A DNA stretch of 64,000 bases. Source: UBA4592 sp002365735. GTDB lineage: Bacteria > Actinomycetota > Actinomycetes > S36-B12. Positions within the stretch are counted from its first letter, which is position 1, and every line of letters starts with the position of its first letter. Shown one piece after another: positions 52,247-60,876 of the stretch. The notes under the pieces were generated by a model. That model searched no databases and was not told the origin of the DNA. It saw only the letters and a list, made by a program, of their open reading frames with translations. The stretch covers positions 1-64,000 of the forward strand of contig CALFHU010000097.1 in assembly GCA_937875815.1 (NCBI GenBank), written 5' to 3'. The translations under genes were made by a program, and so were the position numbers.

Positions 52247-54334
52247 GTGAACCCAGAGCAACGTGCACACAGCATCCTTGAGGGATTAGATGCGGAGCAG
52301 CGTGAGGTTGCCCTAGCGGTTGGGGGCCCGGTCCGCGTGCTCGCTGGGGCGGGAACCGGAAAGACTCGAGCAATAACTCATCGTATTGCCTATTCAGTCG
52401 TGACGGGGGCAAGTGAGGCAGAGCGCACATTGGCACTTACCTTTACCAATCGGGCAGCGGGGGAGATGCGGCATCGTTTGCTGGGATTGGGAGTCCCAGG
52501 TGCGCAAGTGCGCACTTTCCATGCGGCCGCATTACGGCAACTTCGTTTTTTCTGGCCGCAGTTATCGCGTACGGCATTCCCTGAGCTCATGTCGAGCAAG
52601 GCTTCCCTCGTTGCGCGTTCATTGGCGCACTGCAAAGTTGATAGTGACAAAGCCTTGGTGCGGGATGTCAGCGGCGACATTGAGTGGTCCAAGTCCAACA
52701 TGATGGATTCGGCCTTGGTCCACAAAGCTAAGCGAGATTTCGCCATTGATGTAGCGACGCTGGCAAAGGTGATGGACTCCTATGAGTCCCTGAAAAAGGA
52801 TCGGAACCTACTTGATTTCGATGACATCCTGATGTTGATGTCGGCTGCAATCCGCACCCGTCCCGAGATTCAAAGCGCAGTACATTCGGCCTATCGGTGG
52901 TTTACGGTCGACGAATTCCAAGACGTAAACCCACTGCAAAAAAGTGTTCTAGATCTGTGGATTGGTGAACGTGACGATATTTGCGTTGTGGGGGACCCCA
53001 GCCAGACGATCTATTCATTCACCGGTGCATCATCAAAATACCTCACCAACTTTGTCAAGGCCTACCCAAATTCAACACTTGTTGATTTAGTGCGGTGCTA
53101 TCGATGCTCACCTGAAATTGTGGCAATGGCTAATGCCGTTATTCACGCTGACTCCCGGACTAAGCCGCTTACCTTGCGTTCCCAACAAGCAAGTGGCCCC
53201 CCACCAACAATCACGGCCTACGCTGACGACAACGACGAAGCGGAAAAGGTTTCGGCCAAGATTAAGAAACTAATCAGCGCCGGTACTTTGGCATCCGAAA
53301 TCGCCGTGCTTTTCCGGATTAATGCGCAATCTGCTGAATTTGAAACAGCGTTATCAACTCTAGACATCCCGCTGGTGCTTCGCGGTACCGAACGGTTCTT
53401 CCAACGTCCTGAAGTGAAATCGGCCGTAACTCTTTTGCGAGGAGACGCAAAAAATACTGGGTTAGTCCACACCAATCTTGCGGAGCATGTCCGTGACGTG
53501 TTATCGAGTACCGGTTGGAGCCCGCAGACCCCACGCGGCGCAGGTGCCGTGCGGGAAAAATGGGAGTCGCTCCTCGCGCTCATGACTATGGCAGAAGAAG
53601 TAGATCCGAGTACTTCACTCACAGATTTTATTGCGGACCTGGATGCCCGGGCTTTTGTCGAGCACGCGCCAACCGCCGACGCCGTGACCTTGGCATCTAT
53701 CCATTCGGCTAAAGGTTTGGAGTGGCCGGTCGTTTTTCTGGTCGGGTGTAGCGAAGGCCTCCTTCCCCTGTCCTACGCAGATTCTGAAGATGGAGTGGAT
53801 GAAGAACGGCGATTGGCGTACGTGGGAATTTCGCGCGCAGCCCGAATACTTGAGGTGAGTTGGGGAAAGTCGCGAGCCCCTGGCGGGAAATCGAGTCGAA
53901 CACTGAGCAGATTTTTTACCGGGTTGCCTCGGGATCTAGTAAGTGCCGCCGCTGATAGTGGTTTGTCCATTTCCGGATCAGTTGTGCGAGGAGGGTCCCA
54001 GGTGAAGCACGGGCGGAAGCGGACCGGGCCTAAACCATGTCGGGTGTGTGGCAAAGGGCTAGTAACACCGTCGGAGCGAACAATTGGCCGTTGTCAAAGA
54101 TGTCCTGGGGAACCCAATGAAGTTATTTTTGAGAATCTGAAGGCATGGCGCAAGGAAAGATCTGCGGAGAAAAGTGTTCCCGCTTACATAGTTTTTACGG
54201 ATGCCACTCTGACTGCTATGGCTGAAATTGGTCCGAGTGATCTTGATCAGCTGGCGGCGATTCCAGGGGTCGGCCCGGCGAAGCTGACCGAATTTGGCGC
54301 CGAACTACTAGAAATTATTAGGACTCAAGACTAG
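52247..54334 (+). CDS. uvrD2: ATP-dependent DNA helicase UvrD2 with HRDC domain
   Basis: A superfamily-1 helicase of 695 residues. Walker A is VLAGAGTGKTRAITHRIAYS, Walker B is FTVDEFQDVNP, then VVGDPSQTIYSFTGAS, LASIHSAKGLEWPVVFLVGC and LAYVGISRAARILEV. Near residues 598-622 is the UvrD2 four-cysteine module (CRVCGK ... CQRCPG), followed by a C-terminal HRDC domain (about 640-695, IPGVGPAKLTEFGAELLEII). In M. tuberculosis UvrD2 is an essential 3'-5' helicase that needs the cysteine module for duplex unwinding. The GTG at 52247 is preceded by CAAGAT ending 7 nt upstream. The end overlaps the opposing ABC1 gene by 17 bp. Confidence 0.95.
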   Translation: MNPEQRAHSILEGLDAEQREVALAVGGPVRVLAGAGTGKTRAITHRIAYSVVTGASEAERTLALTFTNRAAGEMRHRLLGLGVPGAQVRTFHAAALRQLRFFWPQLSRTAFPELMSSKASLVARSLAHCKVDSDKALVRDVSGDIEWSKSNMMDSALVHKAKRDFAIDVATLAKVMDSYESLKKDRNLLDFDDILMLMSAAIRTRPEIQSAVHSAYRWFTVDEFQDVNPLQKSVLDLWIGERDDICVVGDPSQTIYSFTGASSKYLTNFVKAYPNSTLVDLVRCYRCSPEIVAMANAVIHADSRTKPLTLRSQQASGPPPTITAYADDNDEAEKVSAKIKKLISAGTLASEIAVLFRINAQSAEFETALSTLDIPLVLRGTERFFQRPEVKSAVTLLRGDAKNTGLVHTNLAEHVRDVLSSTGWSPQTPRGAGAVREKWESLLALMTMAEEVDPSTSLTDFIADLDARAFVEHAPTADAVTLASIHSAKGLEWPVVFLVGCSEGLLPLSYADSEDGVDEERRLAYVGISRAARILEVSWGKSRAPGGKSSRTLSRFFTGLPRDLVSAAADSGLSISGSVVRGGSQVKHGRKRTGPKPCRVCGKGLVTPSERTIGRCQRCPGEPNEVIFENLKAWRKERSAEKSVPAYIVFTDATLTAMAEIGPSDLDQLAAIPGVGPAKLTEFGAELLEIIRTQD

Positions 54335-55664
54335 AGACGCTGATAGGACTTGGGGCGCTCGCAAATCCTGGAACCCAGGCATTGAGTTCAGCCAATACCG
54401 GAACATTGGCATCAAGTTGGCACAGCACCGCGATGCTGCCCAACCAGACCCGGTGAATTAATGCGTAGGAAGGTGGCAGGTTGATTTTCAGTCCAATGGT
54501 GAAATCGGGGCCTTTCATGTCATTGAGCCTTGTGAATTCACCTCGGATCCAGTCCCGGTTGAAATGAAAACTCTCGTGGCGGGTGGGCTCAACAAAGGGC
54601 TCCAGGTAGTTGAGAATTTGTTTGGCGTCAACCTCGATATTGGGCTTTACAAACCCTTCAGCTCGTAAGCCCGCAAGAACGTCTTCCGCATTGCCACTTT
54701 GGGCAATTCTCAGGAGCGTGCCCATGGCAATCGGTAAACCCTCAGGGAGCCGCGAGACGGCGCCAAAGTCAAGTACGCATAACTTGTTGTCGGCTGTGAT
54801 TCGGAAATTTCCTGGATGCGGGTCCGCATGCAGCAGTCCCGCGCGTGCGGGACCGGTGAGTAGGAAGCGTTCGTAGAGTAACCCGGCGCGATCTCGTTCG
54901 GCCTGAGTTCCATGGGAAATGATGTCTGAAAGCGGCCGCCCATCAATCCATTCACTGATCAAAACATGTGGTGCAGCGGCGAGAACGTGTGGAATGTGAA
55001 AGTCCGGATCACCGTCAAATGCAACTGCAAATGCGCGCTGATTTTGTGACTCGAGCAGGTAGTCGAGTTCCTCAATTGCTCGCTCCCGCAGTTCCTCAAG
55101 GAGGGGCCTCAGATCAAGACCGGGAATCCAGCCAGCGAAAAGCTTGCCCATGCGGATCATTTGGTTTAAGTCTGCAACGAGCGCCTTGTCGGCTCCCGGG
55201 TACTGCACTTTTACTGCGACCACGCGCCCGTCATGCCAGATACCTTTATGGACTTGACCAATTGACGCGGCGGCCGAAGGTTGATCACTGAATTCAATAA
55301 AACGACTGCGCCAATCCTCGCCAAGTTCCTCGGATAAGATTTTGTGAATTGCGCTGGTTGCCATGGCCGGGGCAGAGTCCTGCAATTTTGTCAGCATGGC
55401 TCGGTAAGGAGCAGCGAACTCTTCGGGCAGCGCAGCCTCGAAGATGCTCATTGCCTGGCCGAGTTTCATGGCGCCGCCCTTGAGTTCCCCGAGGACCTTG
55501 AACATTTGCTCAGCCGTGCGGGCAGACATTTCAGCGGCAATTGCTTCGGCAGGTTTGCCACCCACGCGTTTTCCAAAGCCAAGTGCGGTGCGCCCGGCGT
55601 AGGTTGCGGGCAAGGAAGCCATGCGGATTCCACGAGTGAACGCATTTTTGGGTAGTTCCGGCAC
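54318..55664 (-). CDS. ABC1/AarF (UbiB-like) atypical kinase
   Basis: A protein of 448 residues. It has the family KxGQ motif (LKGGAMKLGQAMSIF near residue 63), AAASIGQVHKG in place of a normal glycine loop, VAVKVQYPGADKAL (ATP Lys), ELDYLLESQNQRAF, LLHADPHPGNF and VLDFGAVSRLP (metal Asp). UbiB-family ATPases act in lipid or quinone metabolism; the actinobacterial role is not settled. The GTG at 55664 has an upstream ggag, and the open frame beyond it reaches only an ATT. It is the homologue of Rv3197 beside uvrD2; whiB7, often next to it in relatives, is not seen here. Confidence 0.92.
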   Translation of the reverse strand: MPELPKNAFTRGIRMASLPATYAGRTALGFGKRVGGKPAEAIAAEMSARTAEQMFKVLGELKGGAMKLGQAMSIFEAALPEEFAAPYRAMLTKLQDSAPAMATSAIHKILSEELGEDWRSRFIEFSDQPSAAASIGQVHKGIWHDGRVVAVKVQYPGADKALVADLNQMIRMGKLFAGWIPGLDLRPLLEELRERAIEELDYLLESQNQRAFAVAFDGDPDFHIPHVLAAAPHVLISEWIDGRPLSDIISHGTQAERDRAGLLYERFLLTGPARAGLLHADPHPGNFRITADNKLCVLDFGAVSRLPEGLPIAMGTLLRIAQSGNAEDVLAGLRAEGFVKPNIEVDAKQILNYLEPFVEPTRHESFHFNRDWIRGEFTRLNDMKGPDFTIGLKINLPPSYALIHRVWLGSIAVLCQLDANVPVLAELNAWVPGFASAPSPISVSSLES

Positions 55665-55722
55665 CCCCCTATTCTCCGGCCTAATCAATAGCTGCGCACG
55701 GTCAGGTTATGGAAGTGGGAGT

Positions 55723-56649
55723 TCAGCGGTGTAGTTGGCATCCGCAGAGTGGATGCGGCGGAGCGTTTTGTGGATCAAATTGCGGCCATGGGAGTTTCGC
55801 GTCCCAGAGGGTGTTGGTCAATGCTGCTCCGTCGATCCAATGTCGAGTAATTAGTAGGACGTGCAGCGCCGTGTAATGGGTCAGAATCGCATCACTGTGA
55901 CCAGAATTTACATGCCGTCTCCATTGAAGATCCACCTGCATCCAATCGGGCGAGGTATCACATCGATGTAGGTGAGCACATCGAAAGCATGAACTTGAGC
56001 CTGGAATCACCAGCGGCCCGATTGTGGCTTTGTCCAGCCGAGTGGCTACGTGAAGGTGCGGAAGGGTGCATAGGTGTGAGTTTTCATGATCGAAAATGTG
56101 CGGGTGGGATTTGCTGACATAGATCACAAAAGAAGCCAACGATCGCTGCTGTGTGAATTGGAAACCAGAGTCCAATCCGATGTGATAGACGGCTCGGGCA
56201 ACAGGACCTCTGCCGACCACTTCAATCAGAGTATTATTTCGGCGGTCGACTATCTCGGCAGCATCAGTTAAATCAAGGGCATTCGAATAATCAATATTGT
56301 GCTTTTGGACGCAGGCCAAATCAGTAGGCATTCGCTCCTTACCCCTGTTGTTAATCCAACGCAATGAACTTGGCTGGTTACGTGCATCTATGAGTGCACC
56401 TGATCTAAACCCATGATCGATCAGGTTTCGCATTAGGACCAATGGAACATTGAGCTGCTGCGCTCCGAGCCTGCTGGCCTGGTCAGCACACATTGAGCCA
56501 TCAAGAGCGATGAACCATTGGACGGTCTCAGATGTGGGGGTAGAGCTCAAGGTGTAGTCGCCCAACTCGACTACGCCATGCGCTCGTCTAATTACAGGGA
56601 CGCGAAAGTTGTATTCGGGGTAGGCGCGTAGGGCAAACGAATCAATCAT
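55723..56649 (-). CDS. ThiF/TOMM cyclodehydratase-like (leader-peptide-binding) protein, degenerate
   Basis: A protein of 308 residues. The C-terminal third (GPLVIPGSSSCFRCAHLHRCDTSPDWMQVDLQWR) matches the zinc/substrate region of actinobacterial ThiF-like proteins annotated as TOMM precursor leader-peptide-binding (usual form PCLRCLDLHRTDxDPxWP). The N-terminal part (FRVPVIRRAHGVVELGDY ... VQWFIALDGS) resembles their RRE-like domain. The E1 ATP loop GxGxxG is not seen; the equivalent region reads LIEVVGRGPVARAVYHIGLDSG. So catalysis is doubtful and peptide binding more likely. The ATG at 56649 gives the family start; GTG 56697 and TTG 56703 are in frame. No azoline/YcaO partner or precursor peptide is nearby. 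Confidence 0.65.
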   Translation of the reverse strand: MIDSFALRAYPEYNFRVPVIRRAHGVVELGDYTLSSTPTSETVQWFIALDGSMCADQASRLGAQQLNVPLVLMRNLIDHGFRSGALIDARNQPSSLRWINNRGKERMPTDLACVQKHNIDYSNALDLTDAAEIVDRRNNTLIEVVGRGPVARAVYHIGLDSGFQFTQQRSLASFVIYVSKSHPHIFDHENSHLCTLPHLHVATRLDKATIGPLVIPGSSSCFRCAHLHRCDTSPDWMQVDLQWRRHVNSGHSDAILTHYTALHVLLITRHWIDGAALTNTLWDAKLPWPQFDPQNAPPHPLCGCQLHR

Positions 56650-56720
56650 GTGGTGATTGTCAATCTGAACGCCTGTGGATGGCCAGATGCAATCCACAGG
56701 CAATTTCGATATAAGTAGAT

Positions 56721-58007
56721 TTACCCGATGCGCTCTCGGATCACCTGTGCAATCACGCGAGCAGTTGTTTCAAGTTCGCGAGTTTGGACATATTCATCAG
56801 GTGCGTGAGCGATCGAGACGTCTCCCGGCCCGTACTGCAGGGTGGGAATATCCGCCAGACCCGTAAGCAGCCGTAAATCTGAACCGTAGGGAGCTCCGTA
56901 TTCCTCAAGTGGCGCGCCAACGACCTGTAAGTGCGCCCTCTGGAGACTTCTGAGCAGGTCTGAATGTGGTTCAGTTTGCCCCGATGCGAATTGACCACCC
57001 CACCACTCAATCTCCACCGGGTTCTTGGCAAGCCATAGGTCCTTTGCACAGGCATCTCGAATGCATTCTTCAAATATTGACCGGGCAGATTCGATGTCCT
57101 CGCCGAGAGCAACTCCGAATCGGCCCTCGGCCACGAGCAAGTCCGGAACCGTTGATGCCCAGTCGCCACTATGCACTGTTCCAATTGAAATGGGGTAGGC
57201 GACTGGCCATCGCCGCATCCGTGAATCGACATCTACATTGCGGCGTGCTTCAAGAATCTCGAGTGCCTGGTAAATCGGATAAAACTTTTCGATCGCGCTG
57301 ACGCCTTCGGTTCGCCGTGAAGCGTGGATAGCAGCACCGTGCACGAGTAAACGAAATGTCAACGCCCCACCGTTAGCTGAGATAGCGGCCAGTGAAGTGG
57401 GCTCGGGGATAATCGCTCCCGAGACTTCGTGTTCGGCAAGGCTATAAAACCGTGGCAAGCCCTCGGTGATCAGTGAATAGGTGCCAAGACCACCGTCTTC
57501 TTCGCCGATCACGGGAGCAAAGAGCAGGTCACCTCTTGGGGTGAAACCGCTAGCGCGCAAGAATTTCACTGCTGCCCAAGCCGCAATCAGACCACCTTTC
57601 ATATCGCAGGCGCCGCGGGCCGTGATCACTTTTTCACCGTCAACGGTTCTCGCGCGGGGGGTAAAAGGATCGGCACTCCAGGCGCGTACATCACCGGGTG
57701 GGACCACATCTGTGTGCCCGTTAATCAGAAGGGCGGGTGCGCCACCGGAGCCCCGCCAAATACCTAAAACGCCCAGCCCCTGTTCGCGCACCACTTCTTG
57801 ACCGGGAAATTGTGGGTCCGCGGTGATGGCGTCGAGATTCATCTCCCAGGTGTTCACTTCCAACCCGGCAGTGCGCATGAGCGTGGCCATGAACTCTTGA
57901 GCGTCCCGCTCGCCGGTCGTCCCACCTGTTGACGCGATAGAAAGCAGGGTCGCCAGTTCCTCGTACATAGCGCTTGCGGAGCACAGATCCTGCGCGGAAG
58001 TAGGCAT
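56721..58007 (-). CDS. M20 family metallopeptidase (ArgE/DapE/acetylornithine deacetylase-like)
   Basis: A protein of 428 residues. Metal and catalytic motifs are INGHTDVVPPGD (near residue 88), GACDMKGGLIAAW (near 130), PVIGEEDGGLGTY (near 160) and the C-terminal YGPGDVSIAHAPDEYV. A lid/dimer domain spans about 200-310. It hydrolyses amide bonds of N-acyl amino acids or dipeptides; the exact substrate is unknown. The ATG at 58007 is chosen because CACAAT ends 7 nt upstream and it fits the domain start; ATG 58055 is possible, and the frame is open to 58235 into the divergent gene. Confidence 0.88.
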   Translation of the reverse strand: MPTSAQDLCSASAMYEELATLLSIASTGGTTGERDAQEFMATLMRTAGLEVNTWEMNLDAITADPQFPGQEVVREQGLGVLGIWRGSGGAPALLINGHTDVVPPGDVRAWSADPFTPRARTVDGEKVITARGACDMKGGLIAAWAAVKFLRASGFTPRGDLLFAPVIGEEDGGLGTYSLITEGLPRFYSLAEHEVSGAIIPEPTSLAAISANGGALTFRLLVHGAAIHASRRTEGVSAIEKFYPIYQALEILEARRNVDVDSRMRRWPVAYPISIGTVHSGDWASTVPDLLVAEGRFGVALGEDIESARSIFEECIRDACAKDLWLAKNPVEIEWWGGQFASGQTEPHSDLLRSLQRAHLQVVGAPLEEYGAPYGSDLRLLTGLADIPTLQYGPGDVSIAHAPDEYVQTRELETTARVIAQVIRERIG

Positions 58008-58154
58008 GGAGGAATTGTGCCGGCCAGCAGGGCCGGGCGTGTGAAGGAGGGTCATTTTAGATAAATGTCCGTTTTGTCGGATAAATTTGAGTGTTTTTCG
58101 CCGCCACGCCGAATTGTGCCTGTGCGTAGCGCATGAGGGGGACCGTTTCTGCCC

Positions 58155-58195
58155 TATGGTGGAGTCGGCCCTAGGGCCACGAGGGTGGCGCCCGC
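58155..58195 (+). promoter_or_regulatory. Promoter with palindromic start region before the DUF5679 gene
   Basis: TATGGT at 58155-58160 is a -10 candidate. Starting 7 nt after it, 58167-58178 is the perfect palindrome GGCCCTAGGGCC. A hairpin GGTGGC-gccc-GCCACC lies just downstream, then gaps of GC-rich sequence before the ribosome site caggagg and the ATG at 58234. Confidence 0.4.
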
Positions 58196-58233
58196 CACCA
58201 CCGCTGCGGCGGAGATTGTCAACAGGAGGACCC

Positions 58234-58392
58234 ATGGCCGAGGAAAGCTATACCGGCGAGGCATATTGCGTTAAGTGCAAAGCCAAACGTGAATTCACCG
58301 GACACGTGGAAGAAACCAATGGTCGCCGGTTCGCGAAGGGCATCTGCCCAACGTGCGGCACCAAAGTAACGCGCATTTTGGGTAAAGCCTAA
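58234..58392 (+). CDS. DUF5679 small zinc-ribbon protein
   Basis: A protein of 52 residues with two CxxC pairs: AYCVKCKAK near residue 10 and GICPTCGTK near residue 36, with a basic tail. It matches DUF5679, small proteins common in actinobacteria. A treble-clef zinc-binding fold and nucleic-acid contact are plausible but untested. The start is fixed by the strong caggagg site, although the frame is open back to 58087. A terminator hairpin follows 26 bp after the stop. Confidence 0.85.
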   Translation: MAEESYTGEAYCVKCKAKREFTGHVEETNGRRFAKGICPTCGTKVTRILGKA

Positions 58393-58417
58393 ATACCGCG
58401 TTTTATCTCAGTAACTC

Positions 58418-58456
58418 TTTAAAGGGGCGGCCCAGCTGGGTTGCCCCTTTAAATTT
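58418..58456 (+). terminator. Rho-independent terminator after the DUF5679 gene
   Basis: An 11-bp stem (58418-58428 with 58443-58453, arms tttaaaggggc / gcccctttaaa), extended by an inner ccca/tggg pairing, is followed by TTT. Confidence 0.75.
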
Positions 58457-58547
58457 GCCTAGTTCAAGGGCTTGGCTTGGAACCAGATTTCGCACAGGGT
58501 GAACTACTTGCGGGCCAACCGAGTCGGCCAAAGCGACCACGCTGCAT

Positions 58548-58553
58548 TACCGT
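58548..58553 (+). promoter_or_regulatory. -10 hexamer, probably leaderless promoter of the DUF2342 gene
   Basis: TACCGT ends 7 nt before the ATG at 58560, and no ribosome site is visible. Confidence 0.45.
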
Positions 58554-58559
58554 AAAGCC

Positions 58560-59885
58560 ATGTCACAATTCCCGTTCGGCTTTGGAGCGTCAGATAGTGG
58601 TGAACCCGGTGGCTTCGACATGAACAACCTTGGAGCCATGTTCACCCAGTTCGGTCAAATGTTGCAACAGTCTCAAAATGAAGGACCGCTTCCTTGGTCC
58701 ACGGTGATGCAAGTGGCGCGATCGGCGCTCGGCACTGATCCAAGTGTGACAGATGCGTCGGTGCGGGCAGTCGAAAGCGCGATGGAATTGGCTGATCTTT
58801 GGCTCAATGAAAGCGTGACTTTTCCAGCAAGTAGCACCGTGGTGAAAGTGTGGTCACGCAGTGAGTGGCTCGTTGAAACGGCTGATGTGTGGCAGAAAAT
58901 TATTTTGCCTATTGCCACGACAATGTCGCAGAGAATGGAAACAATGCTGCCGGGGCTCGCGGACACTGAAGATCCCAGTGGGCTCGAAGATCAGTTGCCC
59001 GAGGAACTTAAGGCAATGTTGCCTGACGGCGTGACACCTGAATTGATGGCGATGCTTAAGCCGATGCTGGGCATGGTCACGCAGCTTGGCGCCACCGCAT
59101 TTGCCTACCAACTTGGACAAGCCCTGTCGGCGCTGGCCAAGGAGGTGGTCTCTTCAACTGACGTCGGGATTCCATTGGCCCCTGCCGGAACCAGGGCATT
59201 GATTCCATTGAATATCTCAGAGTTTGCGCAAGGGCTCGGAATTGAAGAGCGCGATCTTTTTCTTTTCTTCGCGCTGCGTGAGAGCGCACATCAGCGGCTA
59301 TTTGATCACGCCCCCTGGCTTCGCCCACATTTGATGTCAGCGGTTGAGGAGTATGCGCGCTACATGGATGTTGACGTGGCATCTCTGGGGGAAAAGTTTG
59401 AAGGATTTGATCTGACCAGCCCGGAAGCCTTACAGCAAGTCATGGCATCAGGGGTGATGGAGCCGCAGGACACCGCCGAGCAGCGCCAGGCAGTTATTCG
59501 CCTAGAAACAATGCTCGCATTAATCGAAGGCTGGGTCGACGAAGTTGTGACTCAGGCCGCGGGCGAGCGCCTCGCAAGCCTTGCGCAATTGCGCGAAACC
59601 ATGGGTCGTCGTCGAGCAACAGGCGGCCCGGCAGAAACTAGTTTCAGCACATTGGTGGGCATGAAGTTGCGCCCGAAACTTTTCCGAGAGGCCAATACAA
59701 TTTTCGCTGCGGTTCGGGCAAAGTCAGGTGTCCAGGCGCGAGATGCCCTGTGGAACCACCCCGATTTGTTGCCAAATGGTGAAGCGCTAGCCGATCCGCT
59801 GGGTTTTGTGCAGGAGACCGCAGGCGGCTCCGCATTTGACGACATTTCCATGAGCGATTTCGAGAAGGACGAGGACCAAGGCTAA
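58560..59885 (+). CDS. DUF2342 family zinc-dependent metalloprotease-like protein
   Basis: A protein of 441 residues, syntenic with Rv3195. It matches the actinobacterial DUF2342 family (TIGR03624-type putative hydrolase). The region FLFFALRESAHQRLFDHAPWL near residue 235 is the family's zinc-like motif, but the first His of HExxH is Arg (RESAH), as is common in this family. VEEYARYMDVD and the C-terminal SFSTLVGMKLRPKLFREA follow. The N-terminus is glycine-rich and probably flexible. Proteolytic activity is not assured by the sequence. The NUDIX gene follows without a gap (stop at 59883-59885, ATG at 59886). Confidence 0.85.
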   Translation: MSQFPFGFGASDSGEPGGFDMNNLGAMFTQFGQMLQQSQNEGPLPWSTVMQVARSALGTDPSVTDASVRAVESAMELADLWLNESVTFPASSTVVKVWSRSEWLVETADVWQKIILPIATTMSQRMETMLPGLADTEDPSGLEDQLPEELKAMLPDGVTPELMAMLKPMLGMVTQLGATAFAYQLGQALSALAKEVVSSTDVGIPLAPAGTRALIPLNISEFAQGLGIEERDLFLFFALRESAHQRLFDHAPWLRPHLMSAVEEYARYMDVDVASLGEKFEGFDLTSPEALQQVMASGVMEPQDTAEQRQAVIRLETMLALIEGWVDEVVTQAAGERLASLAQLRETMGRRRATGGPAETSFSTLVGMKLRPKLFREANTIFAAVRAKSGVQARDALWNHPDLLPNGEALADPLGFVQETAGGSAFDDISMSDFEKDEDQG

Positions 59886-60452
59886 ATGCATGATCCTGCT
59901 CGAGTTGAGCAATTTGCCGGAGAACTCGACGGCTGGACCGTCCCTGCGAGTGGTGGGCAACGTGACTTACACGATCAGTATCGAGAGCTCCTCAATAGCG
60001 AACCCAGTTCGTTATCTCGGGATCGAGAGCAGGGACATTTCACCGCGAGCGCATTAATGGTTGACCCACAGCGCGCCAGCATTTTGCTCGTAATGCACCC
60101 ACGGGTAAAACGCTGGTTACAAATGGGCGGCCACATTGAACCCGGGGATATGAGTTTTCGTGATGCTGCCGCGCGCGAATGTATTGAGGAAAGCGGTTAT
60201 CGCAATGTCGAGGTGGGATCAACACCAGCCCGATTTGATCGACATGATGTTCCCTGTAAATCGCCCAGGGGTGAAGTCGTCCAAAGTGTGCATTGGGATG
60301 TTCAGTTCCTCGCACTCGTTGATTCCCAATCTGAGTGCATTCTCACCGAGGACGCACCGACACGGTGGTGGGATCTGGAGACCGCCATGCCCAAGCTTGA
60401 TCACAGTATGAAACAACTCATTGAAGCTGCTCGGCAATCTTTCCGACTGTGA
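59886..60452 (+). CDS. NUDIX hydrolase
   Basis: A protein of 188 residues with a complete Nudix box, GHIEPGDMSFRDAAARECIEESGY (about residues 78-101), and flanking strands VKRWLQMGG and VQSVHWDVQFLALVD. It should hydrolyse a nucleoside-diphosphate-linked substrate, but which one is unknown. The start abuts the stop of the DUF2342 gene, so the two are co-transcribed. Confidence 0.88.
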   Translation: MHDPARVEQFAGELDGWTVPASGGQRDLHDQYRELLNSEPSSLSRDREQGHFTASALMVDPQRASILLVMHPRVKRWLQMGGHIEPGDMSFRDAAARECIEESGYRNVEVGSTPARFDRHDVPCKSPRGEVVQSVHWDVQFLALVDSQSECILTEDAPTRWWDLETAMPKLDHSMKQLIEAARQSFRL

Positions 60453-60459
60453 TCTTGAT

Positions 60460-60468
60460 TTATGCACA
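60460..60468 (+). other. DnaA-box-like TTATGCACA
   Basis: It matches the relaxed consensus TTATNCACA, 45 bp before a perfect box in the same orientation. Confidence 0.35.
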
Positions 60469-60512
60469 GGCTGCCCACAGTTTCTTGATCCGTTGTGCCG
60501 AAATTAGACGAG

Positions 60513-60521
60513 TTATCCACA
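60513..60521 (+). other. DnaA box TTATCCACA
   Basis: A perfect box in the 206-bp intergenic region between the NUDIX gene and the small membrane protein gene. Confidence 0.5.
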
Positions 60522-60658
60522 GCTTATTACCTGCGTGATTCATCACATTGAGGTCTTGAGCGCCCGCTCTGAATCTATGCCATGATGGAAGCATTAAAAT
60601 CAAGGGCTCGGATTTTTAGGCACAGTTGACACGGGGAACGAAAGGATAATGAAAAATC

Positions 60659-60841
60659 GTGAACACATTGTTCTGGTGGCTGATCCCCTTGGTAGCGGTA
60701 CTTCTCGGCGTTGCTGTCAGCGCGCTTGTCAATTACTACCGTAGACAGCCAGAAGACCACGACTTGGGCCAGTACGCGTCCATGCAAGAAGCAATGAACA
60801 AGCCACATCGACACGGCGGTCCTCGCTCGTCACGGCGATAA
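60659..60841 (+). CDS. Small single-span membrane protein
   Basis: A protein of 60 residues with one hydrophobic segment (NTLFWWLIPLVAVLLGVAVSALVNYY, about 2-27) and a polar, basic tail ending HRHGGPRSSRR. I do not recognise the family, though similar short membrane proteins sit before the PDZ gene in other actinobacteria. The GTG at 60659 follows a gaaagga site about 14 nt upstream, which is rather far, so the start is moderately supported. Confidence 0.6.
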   Translation: MNTLFWWLIPLVAVLLGVAVSALVNYYRRQPEDHDLGQYASMQEAMNKPHRHGGPRSSRR

Positions 60842-60864
60842 CAGACCCCGATAAGTGCCCCGAC

Positions 60865-60870
60865 TACCAT
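60865..60870 (+). promoter_or_regulatory. -10 hexamer, probably leaderless promoter of the PDZ-protease gene
   Basis: TACCAT ends 7 nt before the GTG at 60877. Confidence 0.45.
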
Positions 60871-60876
60871 AGCCGA

